Source: Colimorpha_A sp045543555
GTDB lineage: Bacteria > Bacillota > Clostridia > Oscillospirales > CAG-272
Direction of reading: 5' to 3'
Length of the DNA: 64,000 nt
Assembly (NCBI GenBank): GCA_045543555.1
Contig: JAZQMQ010000025.1
Span: forward strand, 118,940 to 182,939
The position numbers and the translations under genes were made by a program. Positions 34,176-41,802 of this stretch are shown piece by piece. The notes under the pieces are model-generated. The model did not search any database. It was given only the letters and a program-made list of their open reading frames with translations, and was not told the DNA's origin. How positions within the stretch are numbered: position 1 is the stretch's first letter; each line of letters opens with the position of its first letter.

Positions 34176-34439
34176 TTATAATTCTTCATTTTTAGAAATA
34201 ATCAATTCAACAGAAGTATCTTCAAGAGAATTAAATTCATCCAAATGAAAATGAGAGCCACTTGGAACTTCTTTTTGTGCTAACAACAGTAAATGGCGTG
34301 CCAAAGACAAAAGCCCATCTCGATTTGCTTCTATGGTAATCGTATTGTATGGTGTTGAGGTTTTAATTTTAAAGTTATCATCCCATACAAGTTCGATAGC
34401 ATCATCATATTCAGGAATATTAATTTTGAGTTCCTTCAT
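34176..34439 (-). CDS. small protein resembling immunity protein 32 (Imm32)
   Basis: Product of 87 residues, acidic, no membrane segment. The central stretch ANRDGLLSLARHLLLLAQ followed by VPSGSHFHLDEFNSLEDTS resembles the Imm32 immunity family that protects against polymorphic toxins. No toxin gene is next to it. Monocistronic: promoter TTTACT-17-TATAAT (34460-34488) and its own terminator. AT-rich compared with neighbours, consistent with transfer. Family call is from memory of the motif and moderately secure. Confidence 0.55.
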   Translation of the reverse strand: MKELKINIPEYDDAIELVWDDNFKIKTSTPYNTITIEANRDGLLSLARHLLLLAQKEVPSGSHFHLDEFNSLEDTSVELIISKNEEL

Positions 34440-34459
34440 AAAATCACCGTCTTTAATTT

Positions 34460-34488
34460 ATTATATCATATTTAGTTTCAAAAGTAAA
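34460..34488 (-). promoter_or_regulatory. promoter of the Imm32-like gene
   Basis: Minus strand: TTTACT (34483-34488), 17-bp spacer, TATAAT (34460-34465). Confidence 0.65.
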
Positions 34489-34559
34489 TCATTGCAGTAT
34501 AAATTCCCACGAGTTACAAATAATAGTATCACGATTTGAAATTAAAGGAGAATTTATAT

Positions 34560-35105
34560 ATGAAGGCAACCGGAATAGTTAGAAGAATAGATGATTTGGG
34601 GCGCGTTGTTATCCCCAAAGAGATACGCCGCGTTCTTCGCATAAAGGAGGGCGACCCGCTCGAGATATACACAGACAGGGAGGGCGAGGTGATATTTAAG
34701 AAGTATTCACCGATGGGAGATATGATCGAATTTGCCTCGCAATATGCCGAAACCCTGTATAAGACCTGCTCGCTTAACGTGGTCATAACCGACCGCGACA
34801 CCGTTATTGCCGCCGCGGGTGTGCCGAAGCGTGATCTTGTTGAAAAACGCATTTCGATGGGGCTTGAAAAGATTATCGATGGGAGAACGCTTTACCGCTA
34901 TTCAGGCGGAGACAGAAGCATTGCGGTAACCGAGGGCGAATGTCCCCATATTGTGTCCTGCGCCATGCCGATAATTACCGAGGGCGACGTGACGGGTGGC
35001 GTTATTTCGCTTATAAAAAACGGCTCTCCACGCATGAGCGAGGAGCTTGAAACCAAGCTTATTCAGACCGCAGCTGGTTTTTTGTCGCGTCAACTGGAGT
35101 CTTGA
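34560..35105 (+). CDS. spoVT: stage V sporulation protein T (SpoVT/AbrB-type regulator)
   Basis: Transcription factor of late forespore development. The 181-residue product has the AbrB-like swapped-hairpin DNA-binding domain at the N-terminus (MKATGIVRRIDDLGRVVIPK, then LRIKEGDPLEIYTD) and a GAF-like C-terminal domain (~60-180), giving full SpoVT length. ATG 34560 follows AAAGGAG. A forespore sigma-G promoter would be expected, but only weak candidates are visible upstream. Confidence 0.93.
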   Translation: MKATGIVRRIDDLGRVVIPKEIRRVLRIKEGDPLEIYTDREGEVIFKKYSPMGDMIEFASQYAETLYKTCSLNVVITDRDTVIAAAGVPKRDLVEKRISMGLEKIIDGRTLYRYSGGDRSIAVTEGECPHIVSCAMPIITEGDVTGGVISLIKNGSPRMSEELETKLIQTAAGFLSRQLES

Positions 35106-35150
35106 TGACCGAAATAATAATAAAACCACGAAAAATAGGCTAAAATGCTA

Positions 35151-35179
35151 TTGCAAAAACCGTTTTCATAGAGTATAAT
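35151..35179 (+). promoter_or_regulatory. promoter of the nucleotidyltransferase/kinase operon, with leader hairpin
   Basis: TTGCAA (35151-35156), 17-bp spacer, TATAAT (35174-35179). Directly at the expected transcript start, AGAGGCA and TGCCTCT (about 35184-35209) can pair around an 11-base loop, followed by an AT-rich palindrome before the ribosome site. Confidence 0.72.
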
Positions 35180-35250
35180 ATAAAGAGGCAGGGTTAAGCT
35201 TGCCTCTTATTTTAAATTTTAAATTTTAGAAATAAACGGAGGAACGCATA

Positions 35251-36078
35251 ATGGCAAAGGCTACGCTGGTCGTTATGGCGGCGGGAATGGGAAGCCGCTT
35301 TGGCGGTATAAAGCAGCTCGAACCCGTTGGAACATCGGGCGAGGTGCTTCTCGATTATTCTGTTTTCGATGCTAAAAGAGCAGGATTTGACAGAGTGGTG
35401 TTTATCATCAAGAAGGAAATAGAAAAGGATTTTAAGGAGATCGCTGGTGACCGTATAGCCAAGCATATCGACGTGGCTTATGCTTTCCAGACGGTTCCTC
35501 CTCATAGAAAGAAGCCCTACGGTACCGGTGATGCTATCATGACCACCGCTGATATCGTTGATTCTCCCTTCGCGGTAATCAATGCCGACGATTTCTACGG
35601 CTATGATGCATTCAAGCAGGCTTATGATGGCCTTATGAATAACCGCGATGAATACTGCATGGTAGGATATCGCTTAAAGAACACTCTTTCCGACAACGGT
35701 TCGGTTTCAAGAGGTGTTTGCTCTATCGAAAACGGATATCTCGCAGACGTAACAGAGCATACCGCTATCACAAAGGACACCGACCTCGATCCCAACACTA
35801 TCGTTTCTATGAATATGTGGGGTATCCACCCGGATATCTACCCCGAGCTTAAGGCTCAGTTTGAAGCTTTCCTTGCAACTGCAAATATCGAGAAGGACGA
35901 GTTCTTCATTCCCGCAGTAATCGACAAGATGGTAAAAGACGGAAAGAAGAAGGTCAAGGTATATGACACAACTGCGGTTTGGTACGGCATGACCTACCGC
36001 GAGGATAAGGAAAAAGTAAAGAACGCTCTCGCACAGATGGTCGAGGACGGAATATATCCGAAGGAGCTTTGGGCATAA
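35251..36078 (+). CDS. sugar nucleotidyltransferase-like protein (NTP_transferase fold)
   Basis: Product of 275 residues. The N-terminal nucleotide-binding loop is VVMAAGMGSRFGGIKQLEPV (residues ~7-26), and FAVINADDFYG has the metal-binding Asp pair. It should couple a sugar-1-phosphate to a nucleotide. The next gene, whose ATG overlaps this stop, encodes a NahK-like kinase that makes sugar-1-phosphates, so the pair probably converts a free hexosamine or similar sugar into an activated nucleotide sugar. Exact sugar unknown. Confidence 0.82.
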   Translation: MAKATLVVMAAGMGSRFGGIKQLEPVGTSGEVLLDYSVFDAKRAGFDRVVFIIKKEIEKDFKEIAGDRIAKHIDVAYAFQTVPPHRKKPYGTGDAIMTTADIVDSPFAVINADDFYGYDAFKQAYDGLMNNRDEYCMVGYRLKNTLSDNGSVSRGVCSIENGYLADVTEHTAITKDTDLDPNTIVSMNMWGIHPDIYPELKAQFEAFLATANIEKDEFFIPAVIDKMVKDGKKKVKVYDTTAVWYGMTYREDKEKVKNALAQMVEDGIYPKELWA

Positions 36079-37169
36079 TGGATTACAATAAGCTTTGTGA
36101 GGTTTTTGGCCTTAAAGGAACCCTGAAAGAAGCAGGCCCCTACGGTTGCGGACACATCAACAGCACCCATTGCTTCGTAGTTGAAAATGAAGGTGTTGCC
36201 ACAAGATACATCATTCAGAAAATCAATAACGCAATTTTTAAGGACGTTTACGGTTTGATGAATAACGTGCTTCTCGTTACCGATCATATAAGAAAGAAGA
36301 ACGAGGGTAACCCTGACTACGACAGATGCACACTTACCGTTATCCCCACAGTTGACGGCAAGCTCTGCTACGACGACGGCGAAGGTAACTTCTACCGTAC
36401 ATACCTCTTTGTAGAGGGAACTGTCGCTCTTCAGGCAGTTGAGAATCCCGAGCAGCTATACACACTCGGTGCCGCATTCGGTGAGTTCCAGAATCAGCTC
36501 TCCGACTTCGACGCTTCAAAGCTCGTTGAGACAATTCCCAATTTCCACAATACCGAGGACCGATACAGACTCTTTGAAGAGGCTGTTGCAAACAACATTG
36601 CAGGCAGAGCAGACAGCGTTAAGGATGAGATCAAGTTCGTAAGAGAGAGAAAGGCAGACGCTTCCAAGCTTCTTAACCTTCTCAAAGAGGGTAAGCTTCC
36701 CCTCCGCGTTACTCACAACGATACAAAGCTCAATAACATCCTCTTCGACGAGAGTGATCTCAGAGCCGTTTGCGTTATCGACCTCGATACCGTAATGCCG
36801 GGCCTCGTTCACTACGATTTCGGCGACAGCATTCGATTCGGTGCAAGCACCGGAGCTGAGGATGAGAAGGATCTTTCCAAGATCGAAATGTCCCTTGAAC
36901 TCTTTGAGATGTATACAAAGGGCTTCCTTTCCACCTGCAAGGATAAGCTTAACGACGAGGAAGTAAATAATCTTCCTTTCTCTGCAAAGCTTCTTACCTT
37001 TGAGTGCGGAATGAGATTCTTAACAGACTATCTCAACGGTGATACCTACTTCAAGATCCACCGTCCCGAGCATAACCTCGACCGTTGCCGTACGCAGTTC
37101 AAGCTTGTCTACGATATGGAGACAAAGATGGACGCTATGATGGAGATCGTAAATAAATACAGAGCATAA
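36078..37169 (+). CDS. N-acetylhexosamine 1-kinase-like phosphotransferase (APH fold)
   Basis: Product of 363 residues in the aminoglycoside-phosphotransferase/choline-kinase fold. The catalytic loop is RVTHNDTKLNNILFD and the metal site is VIDLDTVMPGLVHYDFGD, the pattern of NahK/LnpB anomeric kinases from the lacto-N-biose/galacto-N-biose pathway. N-terminal CGHINSTHCFVV is the substrate/nucleotide loop. ATG 36078 overlaps the upstream stop in TAATG, after AAGGAG. Hexosamine specificity is inferred from family resemblance and neighbour. Confidence 0.78.
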   Translation: MDYNKLCEVFGLKGTLKEAGPYGCGHINSTHCFVVENEGVATRYIIQKINNAIFKDVYGLMNNVLLVTDHIRKKNEGNPDYDRCTLTVIPTVDGKLCYDDGEGNFYRTYLFVEGTVALQAVENPEQLYTLGAAFGEFQNQLSDFDASKLVETIPNFHNTEDRYRLFEEAVANNIAGRADSVKDEIKFVRERKADASKLLNLLKEGKLPLRVTHNDTKLNNILFDESDLRAVCVIDLDTVMPGLVHYDFGDSIRFGASTGAEDEKDLSKIEMSLELFEMYTKGFLSTCKDKLNDEEVNNLPFSAKLLTFECGMRFLTDYLNGDTYFKIHRPEHNLDRCRTQFKLVYDMETKMDAMMEIVNKYRA

Positions 37170-37175
37170 AAATTT

Positions 37176-37205
37176 AAGCATCCGCTTTCGGCGGATGCTT
37201 TTTTT
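37176..37205 (+). terminator. terminator of the kinase operon
   Basis: AAGCATCCGC and GCGGATGCTT pair around TTTCG, continuing into T7. Confidence 0.92.
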
Positions 37206-37206
37206 G

Positions 37207-37596
37207 TCACATCATACAAATATTCAGTACATTATTTGTGCACGTATACGAAAGTTACGGCACCCCGCGTTTGTATATAAAATATTCATATTTTTGTTGT
37301 AAAATAAAGGTAACGAACAACAGAGGACGGTTAACAATGAAGACAAACACGACGAACAAGTCACAAAAAATCGTAATCAAACGTCCTTTTTTCGCCCGTG
37401 CGGCGAGGTGAGGTAGGCGGAGCCAAAGCTCCACGGGCAAAGAAGGAAAATAGAATAAACAAGTCCGCCTTAATGCCTAAACGGCAGAAATGACAGGTTC
37501 GAAAAAGAATATTCTTTGCTTATTTATTGGGTTCAGAGGTGCTCATAAACCATTTGTAACGATTATGGAATTTGAAATAACAATTGGAGGCGAACT
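37207..37596. other. 390-bp spacer with an inverted repeat and a 24-codon frame
   Basis: No convincing gene. A short frame at 37337-37411 (MKTNTTNKSQKIVIKRPFF..., 24 codons) has GAGGA nearby but stops at the edge of a repeat whose arms GCCCGTG (37394-37400) and CACGGGC (37432-37438) pair. It may be the start of a gene cut by a repeat insertion. The rest is AT-rich. Confidence 0.35.
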
Positions 37597-38067
37597 ATGA
37601 GAAAATCGGTCGTAATTATTGCTATATACTCTGCGGTCGTTCCCATTTTATTATGCGCGTTGATGTTTTATTTTGGGTCAATTCCATTTTTTAATAATCC
37701 TAAAAGCTCGTATGCGGATTTTAAAGCCTACAGAGAAGATTATGAGCAGGTTATAAAATGGATTGAGGATAATTGTCCCAACAAAGATACGATACACGTA
37801 AACTATATAGCTGCAGAGGATCGTTATACTCTTAATGGAAAATCGGCGTCTGAAATTCATTCATCGTTAAAAGGAATAGATCAATCCTTTAAGCTATCGT
37901 TTGAAGTTATTGAAGTTAATGGCTCTCAAGTGTCATTTTGCTCTTTTGGTAACGAATACGCTGTTGTTTATTCACCAAACGGTAAACCAAATGACGTTTT
38001 TTCGAATAAGTGTAAGATTTATTCGGAGAAAATATGCGTTGGCTGGTATCATGTTGTCAGAAAATAG
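37597..38067 (+). CDS. hypothetical membrane-anchored protein
   Basis: Not recognised. Product of 156 residues with an N-terminal membrane helix or uncleaved signal (VVIIAIYSAVVPILLCALMF) and a ~125-residue extracytoplasmic domain. GGAGG precedes the ATG. It shares layout and scattered residues with the next gene: an acidic helix near the start of the domain, a VNGSQVSFC strand, a YAVVYSPNG strand and a terminal Trp-Tyr. The two may be old duplicates. AT-rich coding unlike the flanking housekeeping genes. Confidence 0.6.
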   Translation: MRKSVVIIAIYSAVVPILLCALMFYFGSIPFFNNPKSSYADFKAYREDYEQVIKWIEDNCPNKDTIHVNYIAAEDRYTLNGKSASEIHSSLKGIDQSFKLSFEVIEVNGSQVSFCSFGNEYAVVYSPNGKPNDVFSNKCKIYSEKICVGWYHVVRK

Positions 38068-38081
38068 AGGTTGGTAAGATT

Positions 38082-38651
38082 ATGGCAAATAAAATAAAAT
38101 TATCTATATTTATAAGCCTGATTCTGTTATTCGTTATGATAATAGCGCTTGATGGTTGTCATAAATTTAGCGTTGCGAAATCGGGAATTTCTCAATATTC
38201 CATTGACGACGATACTTTTAATAGCAACAAAAAGCACTTTGAAACAGTATGTCATAGACTTTGGGAATGTTACGGTGATGAAAGCAAAAAGAATGAGATA
38301 GAGTATATCCGCGTCAACCTTCAATCTGACCTTTGGGAGCTTACGTGTATAACCGATGAAGGCGAAGAGTACACAGTAAACGTTACCCCGTCCGAAAAAG
38401 AGGGGAAAGCCTCGTCAAAGGTGCGTGAAGCATTTATGACCGTTGGCGTTGACAACTATCACGGTTTGTCAAGCGTTGTTGTAACCACCAAACAAATATC
38501 TTTTATCGGCAACGAGTGTCCGTACGCAGTTATTCGTGTCAAAGGATTCTTTTCGCGCCCGAGCTTTTTGTTAAAGCCTGATGAGGATAGGAAAACATTC
38601 TGCAACAGATTATCTTGGTATTGGTACGAGGGTGTAGAAACCGATAAATGA
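38082..38651 (+). CDS. hypothetical lipoprotein
   Basis: Not recognised. Product of 189 residues. N-terminal helix LSIFISLILLFVMIIA is followed by LDGC, a plausible but imperfect lipobox (Asp at -2). The domain after it echoes the preceding gene, with an IEYIRVNLQ strand, KQISFIGNECPYAVIRV and a Trp-rich end (RLSWYWYEG). ATG 38082 is taken since it gives a proper signal; the frame opens earlier inside the preceding gene. A strong terminator follows. Confidence 0.6.
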   Translation: MANKIKLSIFISLILLFVMIIALDGCHKFSVAKSGISQYSIDDDTFNSNKKHFETVCHRLWECYGDESKKNEIEYIRVNLQSDLWELTCITDEGEEYTVNVTPSEKEGKASSKVREAFMTVGVDNYHGLSSVVVTTKQISFIGNECPYAVIRVKGFFSRPSFLLKPDEDRKTFCNRLSWYWYEGVETDK

Positions 38652-38664
38652 TATAAGAAAAATC

Positions 38665-38691
38665 AAAAGGATCGGAATTTCCGATCCTTTT
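38665..38691. terminator. bidirectional terminator
   Basis: AAAAGGATCGGA and TCCGATCCTTTT form a 12-bp stem with a short loop, between the lipoprotein gene and the converging manA gene. Confidence 0.88.
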
Positions 38692-38696
38692 ATGTT

Positions 38697-39560
38697 TTAT
38701 ACGGTTGTAACGATAATCTCGCAGTTTCCCGTGATCTCGACCTTACCCATTTTTTCGGGAAGGAAGAAGCTATCGCCCTTTTTCATTGTTTCATCTCCTA
38801 CCTTACCTTCGCCGTTTACGCACATTACCGACACGAAGCTGTTTTCGGTATCGAGGGTAAGTGAAGAATCGACAACGTATCTGTCGACGCAGAAGAGCTT
38901 ACAGTTTGCTACGTTATTTTCGCCTGTTTTGCCGTTTTCGTAGCGGATTTCGTTAATTTCGTCCTCCGTGAAGTCCTTGATCGTCTGAATCGACTGTGCT
39001 ACATGAAGCTCTCTCGGCTTGCCGTTCTGGAGTCTTCCGTAGTCGTAGATACGGTAGGTTGCGTTGCTGTTCTCCTGAATTTCGGCAATTAGTATGCCCT
39101 TGCCGATGGCGTGTGCCAAGCCCTGAGGGATGAAGAACACATCGCCCTTTTTGACGGGGACGTAGTTTAAAAGCTCCTCAACTCTGTTTTCTGCGATGGC
39201 TTTTTCAAATTCTTCTCTGTTAAACCCGTTCTTTAAGCCGTAAACGAGAGACGCGCCATCGTCCGCTTCAAGAACGTACCACATTTCTGTCTTTACGGGG
39301 TGAACCTGAACCGAAAGACGATCGCAGGCGTCGATAAGCTTGATCATTATGGGAAAATTTTCATTGCTTTCGATATATTCGGAAAGGGGCATACCTGCGT
39401 ACTCTCCGTTTTCGATGACGTTTATTCCCTCGGGGTGAACCGTCAGCTCCCAAGCCTCTGCGATCCGGCCTTCGCCCTTGCCGTAGGAAAGACCGAGCTT
39501 TTCGCCGCCCCAAATTATGCTTTTATTTACAGAAGTAAGCTTAAGCGGGTATTTGTTCAT
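38697..39560 (-). CDS. manA: mannose-6-phosphate isomerase, class I
   Basis: Zn-dependent interconversion of mannose-6-P and fructose-6-P. Product of 287 residues, the short Firmicute form. Metal ligands are in LSVQVHP (Gln, His), TEMWYVLEA (Glu) and GLAHAIGKG (His); the catalytic Arg is in ATYRIYDYGR. ATG follows the cyclophilin stop by 1 bp, so both are read from the promoter at 40213-40241. Confidence 0.92.
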   Translation of the reverse strand: MNKYPLKLTSVNKSIIWGGEKLGLSYGKGEGRIAEAWELTVHPEGINVIENGEYAGMPLSEYIESNENFPIMIKLIDACDRLSVQVHPVKTEMWYVLEADDGASLVYGLKNGFNREEFEKAIAENRVEELLNYVPVKKGDVFFIPQGLAHAIGKGILIAEIQENSNATYRIYDYGRLQNGKPRELHVAQSIQTIKDFTEDEINEIRYENGKTGENNVANCKLFCVDRYVVDSSLTLDTENSFVSVMCVNGEGKVGDETMKKGDSFFLPEKMGKVEITGNCEIIVTTV

Positions 39561-39561
39561 C

Positions 39562-40185
39562 TTATTCGCCTACCGAAACTATAGTTACAAATCTGACCAT
39601 CTTCATTTTTTGTGTTTGCAGTGGCTTGTCGGATGCATTTGTTCTTACCGAAGCTATTTTATCGAGCGTATCGTATCCTGCAAGAAGGCGTCCGAATGAC
39701 GCGTACAGACCGTCAAGTGAAGAGCTTACCGAAGATGAGGTCCTATGCACGATAAAGAACTGTGTGGAAGCGCTGTTAGGATCGTTAGAACGTGCCATGG
39801 AGATAACTCCGCGCTCGTGCGGTATGGGATTATTGTAGCCGTTTAAGGCAAATTCACCCTTAATTGTGGGCTTATCGTTGTTTGAGTAGCCGTCGCCGTT
39901 GGGATCGCCGCCCTGAATCATAAAGTTGGATATAACTCTGTGGAAGATTATTCCGTCGTAGTATTTTTCTGATACAAGCCCCTTGAAGTTTTCAACTGTT
40001 ATCGGAGCGGCGTCGGGGTAAAGCTCAAGGAGCATTGCATCTCCGTTTTTCATTACGATCATTACGTAATTTGTAGGGTCCTTGCTTATTTTTACGGTGT
40101 AGTTTCCGACCTTTGTAGGTACTTTTTCACACGATATCAGAAAAAGCATACTCAGGCAAAGGAGCAGTGATATTAATTTTTTCAT
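39562..40185 (-). CDS. peptidyl-prolyl cis-trans isomerase, cyclophilin type, lipoprotein
   Basis: Product of 207 residues. The signal sequence MKKLISLLLCLSMLFLISC has a good lipobox (LISC), so the protein is anchored outside the membrane and should help fold secreted proteins. Cyclophilin motifs: YYDGIIFHRVISNFMIQGGD, SASTQFFIV and a late FGRLLAGYDTLDKI. ATG 40185 has GGAGA upstream; the open frame continues 50 codons further but without a ribosome site. Confidence 0.92.
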   Translation of the reverse strand: MKKLISLLLCLSMLFLISCEKVPTKVGNYTVKISKDPTNYVMIVMKNGDAMLLELYPDAAPITVENFKGLVSEKYYDGIIFHRVISNFMIQGGDPNGDGYSNNDKPTIKGEFALNGYNNPIPHERGVISMARSNDPNSASTQFFIVHRTSSSVSSSLDGLYASFGRLLAGYDTLDKIASVRTNASDKPLQTQKMKMVRFVTIVSVGE

Positions 40186-40212
40186 TTTTGTTTCTCCGTG
40201 AATGTTTTTTAC

Positions 40213-40241
40213 ATTATACCACACTTTGATACCATAATCAA
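40213..40241 (-). promoter_or_regulatory. promoter of the cyclophilin-manA operon
   Basis: Minus strand: TTGATT (40236-40241), 17-bp spacer, TATAAT (40213-40218). Confidence 0.75.
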
Positions 40242-40310
40242 TTACATTTTTTGAATTTATATCTTTTATACGGCGTATAATACTTCTATATAAAAAACGT
40301 GGAGGTAGTA

Positions 40311-41375
40311 ATGGATCTGCCGAAGGAAAGATATGCAAGAAATCTCGTTATTTGCGTTTACGTGCTGATTATATCAGCGATACTGTTTTTGTTCTTCAAA
40401 TATCTCCTCTCGCCCTTGATCCCGTTCATTATTGCGTGGGTCGGAGCTATGCTTTTGCGACCTGCTATTGATAAGGTGTGCAGGCGGACGAAAATTCCGA
40501 GAAAAATCGTTGCGTTTTTCTGTGTGGGGTTTGTTTTTACACTTGTTTTTTCGCTTATCGGCATATTTTTTGTTCGAATCAGCGCAGAGATAAAGGAAAT
40601 ATCCTCATCGCTTATGGACGATACTGCGGGGATAATCGGTGAAGTTTTCTATTTTGCCGAAAGGCTCCCGTTTTTAAAGAATATGGAGGATACCGAAACC
40701 GCTGCGAGACTTAAGGGTGCTCTTACGGAAATGGTAGGGAGTGCGCTAACGTCGGTGTGTGCGAAAATTCCCGATGCGGTAATGTCGTTTGCTTCCTGTC
40801 TTCCTGATATTTTGCTGTTTGCGATAACGCTGATACTTGCGGCGTTTTATCTCGGGGCTGATGTCGGTAGCCTTAACAGCCGTATAGTCAAATTTTATCC
40901 CGAAGAAAAAAGGTACCGAATATTTGAGGCAAAGGAAAAGCTTCTGTCAGCGTCCATGAAGTACGTAAAGGCGTATCTTATCATTCTCACCATGACGTTT
41001 GGGGAGCTTCTTATCGGATTTTATATACTGAAGATACCGTATGCGCTTACACTTTCTTCAGTTATCGCAATTATCGATATTCTTCCCGTTCTGGGCGTCG
41101 GAACGGTACTAATACCTTGGGGAATCGTGCTTCTTATATTGGGTAACACCCATAAAGCCGCGGGTATATTCATCTTGTACGGCATAATTTGGGTTATAAG
41201 GCAGATAAGTGAACCGAGGATCGTAGGAAAAAGCGTCGGTGTTCATCCGCTTCTTACCCTCGTTGCAATGTACGTCGGTTATTCCTTAATGGGATTGGGC
41301 GGATTGTTTGTTTTTCCAATTGCCGTTATGATAGCGAAATGCCTTTACGATATCGGCGCTTTCAGTTTAAAATGA
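40311..41375 (+). CDS. YtvI-like sporulation integral membrane protein (AI-2E/PerM superfamily)
   Basis: Product of 354 residues with seven to eight membrane helices in the AI-2E/PerM arrangement: paired N-terminal helices (LLSPLIPFIIAWVGAMLLRP), a long soluble segment at ~75-150, and C-terminal helices with IIDILPVLGVGTVLIPWG and RQISEPRIVGKSVGVHP. The size and opening match YtvI, which is sporulation-linked, rather than AI-2 exporters. ATG 40311 follows GGAGG. A TTGAAT-19-TATAAT promoter at 40251-40281 is possible; sporulation sigma control cannot be shown. Confidence 0.8.
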   Translation: MDLPKERYARNLVICVYVLIISAILFLFFKYLLSPLIPFIIAWVGAMLLRPAIDKVCRRTKIPRKIVAFFCVGFVFTLVFSLIGIFFVRISAEIKEISSSLMDDTAGIIGEVFYFAERLPFLKNMEDTETAARLKGALTEMVGSALTSVCAKIPDAVMSFASCLPDILLFAITLILAAFYLGADVGSLNSRIVKFYPEEKRYRIFEAKEKLLSASMKYVKAYLIILTMTFGELLIGFYILKIPYALTLSSVIAIIDILPVLGVGTVLIPWGIVLLILGNTHKAAGIFILYGIIWVIRQISEPRIVGKSVGVHPLLTLVAMYVGYSLMGLGGLFVFPIAVMIAKCLYDIGAFSLK

Positions 41376-41376
41376 T

Positions 41377-41405
41377 AAAAGCTCCACGCACCGCGTGGAG
41401 CTTTT
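41377..41405. terminator. terminator of the ytvI-like gene
   Basis: AAAAGCTCCACG and CGTGGAGCTTTT pair around a 5-base loop. Confidence 0.88.
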
Positions 41406-41413
41406 ATTCAATC

Positions 41414-41781
41414 TTAATTCCAACCGTTTCTGTAATGCTTTTCGATGGAAATGCTGATGTTCAGGCGTCTTACTATTTCGTCGGGTGAAAACAGGGTGTG
41501 ATCGGTTTCCCCTCGGAATATCCAGACACCGCCGATGGCGGGAATTACGGTCGGAACATTTTATCAGTCTTTAATTTTGGATATCGTTCCGTTTTCATCG
41601 GCGCTAACTCTGCCTTCAGTATGTTGTTGCCCACGAAAAGATCCTCGGGCAGATATCCGCTTTCGCTGAGGTCGAGCTGAACGCAGCCGGGAACCTTACC
41701 GTTTATAACGTAAGCGGGCTCGTCCTGCTTGTAGGGAAATCATTTAAGCTGCCAAATTCCGTTTAAAGATGTGATTTTCGT
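41414..41781 (-). pseudogene. decayed GH2 beta-mannosidase-like gene
   Basis: Read on the minus strand from 41781, a ribosome site AAGGAG stands before ACG (a lost ATG), then TSLNGIWQLK, an in-frame TGA, then DEPAYVINGKVPGCVQLDL and SESGYLPEDLFVGNN: the N-terminal jelly roll of a GH2 beta-mannosidase (PGCV-x-DL is its hallmark). After ~55 codons the frame breaks and only a short C-terminal piece remains (TLFSPDEIVRRLNIS ... HYRNGWN, stop at 41414-41416). Start, frame and about two kilobases of body are missing. It directly follows the deacetylase gene, so the two were probably one operon. Confidence 0.75.
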
Positions 41782-41802
41782 AATATTTCTCCTTATGAGT
41801 TA

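Noticed and set aside
40251..40281. Sporulation sigma-E promoter before the ytvI-like gene
   Set aside because: The bases fit a sigma-A promoter with a 19-bp spacer about as well; no distinctive sigma-E pattern could be claimed.
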